Below are positions 38,879 to 40,787 of a stretch of DNA of 40,787 bases, in pieces (position 1 is the stretch's first letter; every line of letters begins with the position of its first letter). The position numbers and the translations under genes are program-made. The stretch lies in contig CABURV010000011.1 of NCBI GenBank assembly GCA_902494035.1, positions 1-40,787 on the forward strand, written 5' to 3'. Under the pieces are notes generated by a model. That model did not search any database. It was not told where the DNA came from and was given only the letters and a program-made list of their open reading frames with translations. Source of the stretch: an uncultured Collinsella sp. Lineage in GTDB: Bacteria > Actinomycetota > Coriobacteriia > Coriobacteriales > Coriobacteriaceae.

Positions 38879-38914
38879 CGAAAAGCGCCCGCGGCCAAAT
38901 GGTCGCGGGCGCTT
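38879..38914 (-). terminator. Terminator of the EIIA-Glc gene
   Basis: AAGCGCCCGCGGCC (38883-38896) and GGTCGCGGGCGCTT (38901-38914) form a 14-base stem over AAAT; the minus-strand side continues TTTTCGTTT. Confidence 0.75.
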
Positions 38915-38951
38915 GACGAGGTGCCTTTTGGCTGTGTGGCGCGGGGCCTGG

Positions 38952-39515
38952 CTACTTGGTCTTGGCAACCAGCAGCGGGTCGCCAAGCTTGACGAGCGGG
39001 TTGCCGCCGATAAGCGTTCCAGACTCGCCGACATGGTCGATGCTCTTAAGACGATCGAGCTCGGAGACGATGACGGTCACGATGTCCTCGTGACCAGCGG
39101 CCTTAATGGCCTCGCGGTCGAAGCTGATGAGCGGCTGGCCTGCCTTGACCACATCGCCCATCTCGACAAAGCGGGCAAAACCCTTGCCGTTCATTTCCAC
39201 GGTACCCAGGCCAACATGGATAAACACGCGAAGACCGTCCTCGGTAATCATGCCGATGGAGTGGTTGGTGACAGTGGTGGCACCGATGCGGCCGTTGGCG
39301 GGCGCATAGATGGTGCCGGTAATGGGCTCGATGCCATAGCCCTGGCCAAGCATGCCCGAGGCGATCGTCTCGTCGGGAACCTCGTCCAGGTTGACGAGCA
39401 CGCCGTTGACGGGGGCATAGATGACGCCTTCGCGGGTAGCGAAGCTTGCTGCGGGCGGAACGGACGCCTCGCCGGTCGAGGTGAAGGTGGACTTAAGCGA
39501 ATCGAGCAGACCCAT
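38952..39515 (-). CDS. crr: PTS glucose-type EIIA component
   Basis: A 187-residue soluble phosphocarrier of the sugar phosphotransferase system. H85 (TVTNHSIGM) and H100 (VFIHVGLGTV) match the paired histidines of EIIA-Glc; the second takes phosphate from HPr. IYAPVNG and IYAPANGRIGA are typical strands of the fold. The first 25 residues are an extra helix with linker. ATG 39515 has GGAGG upstream; the longer reading from 39596 crosses the operator. A LacI-type palindrome lies 47 bases upstream of the start, suggesting sugar-dependent control. No membrane EIIBC is nearby. Confidence 0.88.
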   Translation of the reverse strand: MGLLDSLKSTFTSTGEASVPPAASFATREGVIYAPVNGVLVNLDEVPDETIASGMLGQGYGIEPITGTIYAPANGRIGATTVTNHSIGMITEDGLRVFIHVGLGTVEMNGKGFARFVEMGDVVKAGQPLISFDREAIKAAGHEDIVTVIVSELDRLKSIDHVGESGTLIGGNPLVKLGDPLLVAKTK

Positions 39516-39561
39516 AGTTGCCTCCAACTTAAATAGGCGCATATCGCGCGTTTGGTTTGCC

Positions 39562-39573
39562 GGAAACGTTTCA
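39562..39573. promoter_or_regulatory. LacI-family operator-like palindrome upstream of the EIIA gene
   Basis: GGAAACGTTTCA contains the perfect palindrome GAAACGTTTC, the classic half-site pattern of LacI/GalR-type regulators (and close to CcpA sites). It lies in the divergent gap between the EIIA gene and the hydrolase gene at 39759. Confidence 0.5.
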
Positions 39574-39758
39574 CATGTGTTTCGCGGCTTGGTCAACGCC
39601 CCTATTCTACGCTGCTCAACGATACCTCTGAACTGGGATTATGTGATATATCAGTTGAAGGGAAACTTATTGCCGGAGAGTTTCTGCGCCACGGGTTCAA
39701 GTGGGGTACGCTTGAAGGCGAAAAACAAGGGCGCTTAATTTGCGCGAAGGGAGCACAT

Positions 39759-40661
39759 ATGATTGTCGAGAATCATGCGCTGTGGGGCGAGGAGCCGACC
39801 GAGGAATATCCGGCGACGTTTACGTATTTGGGTGCCGAGCCGCTGCCCGATAAACCGAATGGCCGCCGCCCTGCCGTGATTATCTGCGGCGGAGGTGCGT
39901 TTACGCATATCGCTCCGCATGAGCAGGATCCCGTGGCGTTTGCATTTTTGGACCGCGGCTACCAGGCCTTTGTGCTCAACTATGTGACGAGTTCTACGGG
40001 TGACGTGAGCTTTCCGCACCCCCAGGCAGATCTTGCCAAGATGGTCGCCACGGTGCGCGCCAACGCCGACGAGTGGCATGTCGATCCTAAGCGCGTGTGC
40101 GTCGTGGGATTCTCGGCGGGCGGCATGATCTGCGCTTCGCTGGCAACGCAATGGAAGACTGGTCCCTTCGCGGGCCTGGCAGGGGCGCGCGCGGATGACA
40201 TTCGTCCCGATGCCGTGGTGCTGGGCTATCCATTGCTCGACTTTGCCTATGTGCGCGACATGCAGACGCGCGATCCGCGCATTGACTTGCGCGTGCCCAA
40301 GACGGGCGGCAAGACGGGGCGCGATTTGCTCAACGACTATCTGTCGATGGTGACGGGTGGCGAGGCAACTGACGAGCATTTGGCCGACATCTGCCCCACC
40401 ACGCATGTTTCGCGTCAGATGCCACCGACCTTTGTGTGGGGCGTGTCCGACGACAAGACGGCGCCGATCGCGCAGGTCTACCCGTTTGCGCAGCGCATGG
40501 CCGAGGAGGGCGTTGCATGCGAGATGCACGTCTTTGACCAGGGTGGTCACGGCCTTTCGCTCGGCAACGCCAACACCGCGGTCGACAACGAGGACAAGCA
40601 GGTGGCGGTCCGCCCCTGGATTCGCCTAGCCTTCCGCTTCCTGGAGCGCCACGGGTTTTAG
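39759..40661 (+). CDS. Alpha/beta hydrolase, acetyl-esterase-like
   Basis: A 300-residue cytoplasmic enzyme. The oxyanion segment is IICGGGAFTHIAPHE (42-55), the nucleophile is S119 in GFSAGG, the acid D231 or D232 in WGVSDDKTAP, and the base H264 in DQGGHGLSLG. The pattern fits BD-FAE/acetyl-xylan-esterase-like hydrolases that deacetylate sugars or small esters; the substrate is not known. ATG 39759 has GAAGGGAG eight bases upstream. An in-frame reading continues upstream to 39552 without a ribosome binding site. The stop codon overlaps the first base of the two-hairpin repeat. Confidence 0.85.
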   Translation: MIVENHALWGEEPTEEYPATFTYLGAEPLPDKPNGRRPAVIICGGGAFTHIAPHEQDPVAFAFLDRGYQAFVLNYVTSSTGDVSFPHPQADLAKMVATVRANADEWHVDPKRVCVVGFSAGGMICASLATQWKTGPFAGLAGARADDIRPDAVVLGYPLLDFAYVRDMQTRDPRIDLRVPKTGGKTGRDLLNDYLSMVTGGEATDEHLADICPTTHVSRQMPPTFVWGVSDDKTAPIAQVYPFAQRMAEEGVACEMHVFDQGGHGLSLGNANTAVDNEDKQVAVRPWIRLAFRFLERHGF

Positions 40662-40787
40662 TTACGGCGTTTTACCAAACGCCGTAACCACTTGACGCTG
40701 CAAGCCCGCCAGAGCGGCAATCTGCCTTTCAACTTCGGCGGCATGACCAGAAGGTCTATGCCGCCTTGCCTCAAGGCACCTTGCTCG
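40661..40787 (+). repeat. Two-hairpin intergenic element, copy 2
   Basis: First hairpin: GTTACGGCGTTT (40661-40672), loop TACC, AAACGCCGTAAC (40677-40688). Second: GGCGGCAT (40737-40744) and ATGCCGCC (40758-40765) around the invariant GACC-AGAA-GGTC plus T. The outer stem differs from copy 1 (354-466) on both sides, so pairing is kept. The window ends inside or just after the element. Confidence 0.8.

Overview
The window looks like a chromosome segment of a gut Coriobacteriia species, most likely Collinsella. It is GC-rich, uses strong AGGAGG-type ribosome binding sites, encodes the CCA end of most tRNAs, and its housekeeping proteins (DisA, ClpC, MscS, asparaginyl-tRNA synthetase, TrpX-type transporter) read like high-GC Gram-positive proteins. 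The genus call is inference; no database was searched.

Layout. 1-6000: end of a methionyl-tRNA synthetase-type tRNA-binding domain, a ThrE-type amino-acid exporter, a DUF2798 membrane protein and clpC. 6060-12650: a visibly AT-richer block with a DUF2975/XRE regulator pair and a compact peptide natural-product operon: a 36-residue Cys-rich precursor, a LanFEG-like ABC ATPase with two permeases, a SPASM radical SAM maturase and an ABC exporter. 12650-17250: a RelB-like/PIN toxin-antitoxin pair, the dipeptidase pepD and a hipBA pair. 17250-23780: mntP behind a manganese riboswitch, then disA-ispD-ispF-cysS-rlmB-yacP. 23780-29250: translation locus with tRNA-Thr, a repeat-packed spacer, tRNA-Tyr/Thr/Met, tuf, rpmG, tRNA-Trp, secE, nusG, rplK and rplA. 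29250-34080: a ParB-like/BMP fusion with a phosphoesterase, and mscS, separated by palindromic repeats. 34064-37120: a TrpXYZ-like ABC transporter and a WYL regulator. 37300-40787: asnS, a PTS EIIA-Glc and an alpha/beta hydrolase.

The most interesting system is the peptide operon at about 7130-12634. The precursor has five cysteines, a very short N-terminal region and a run of five glycines. It sits behind a palindromic operator and is followed by a strong hairpin terminator that should make precursor transcript exceed the downstream genes. The exporter has no peptidase domain and no protease gene is nearby.

The second theme is intergenic palindromes. At least four families recur: a two-hairpin element after two stop codons, palindromes with a GGGACAGG core and covarying stems, a family of about 100 bp with an invariant core around GACGCGTAC, and a cluster of tandem and inverted repeats beside a tRNA-Thr gene and its partial duplicate.
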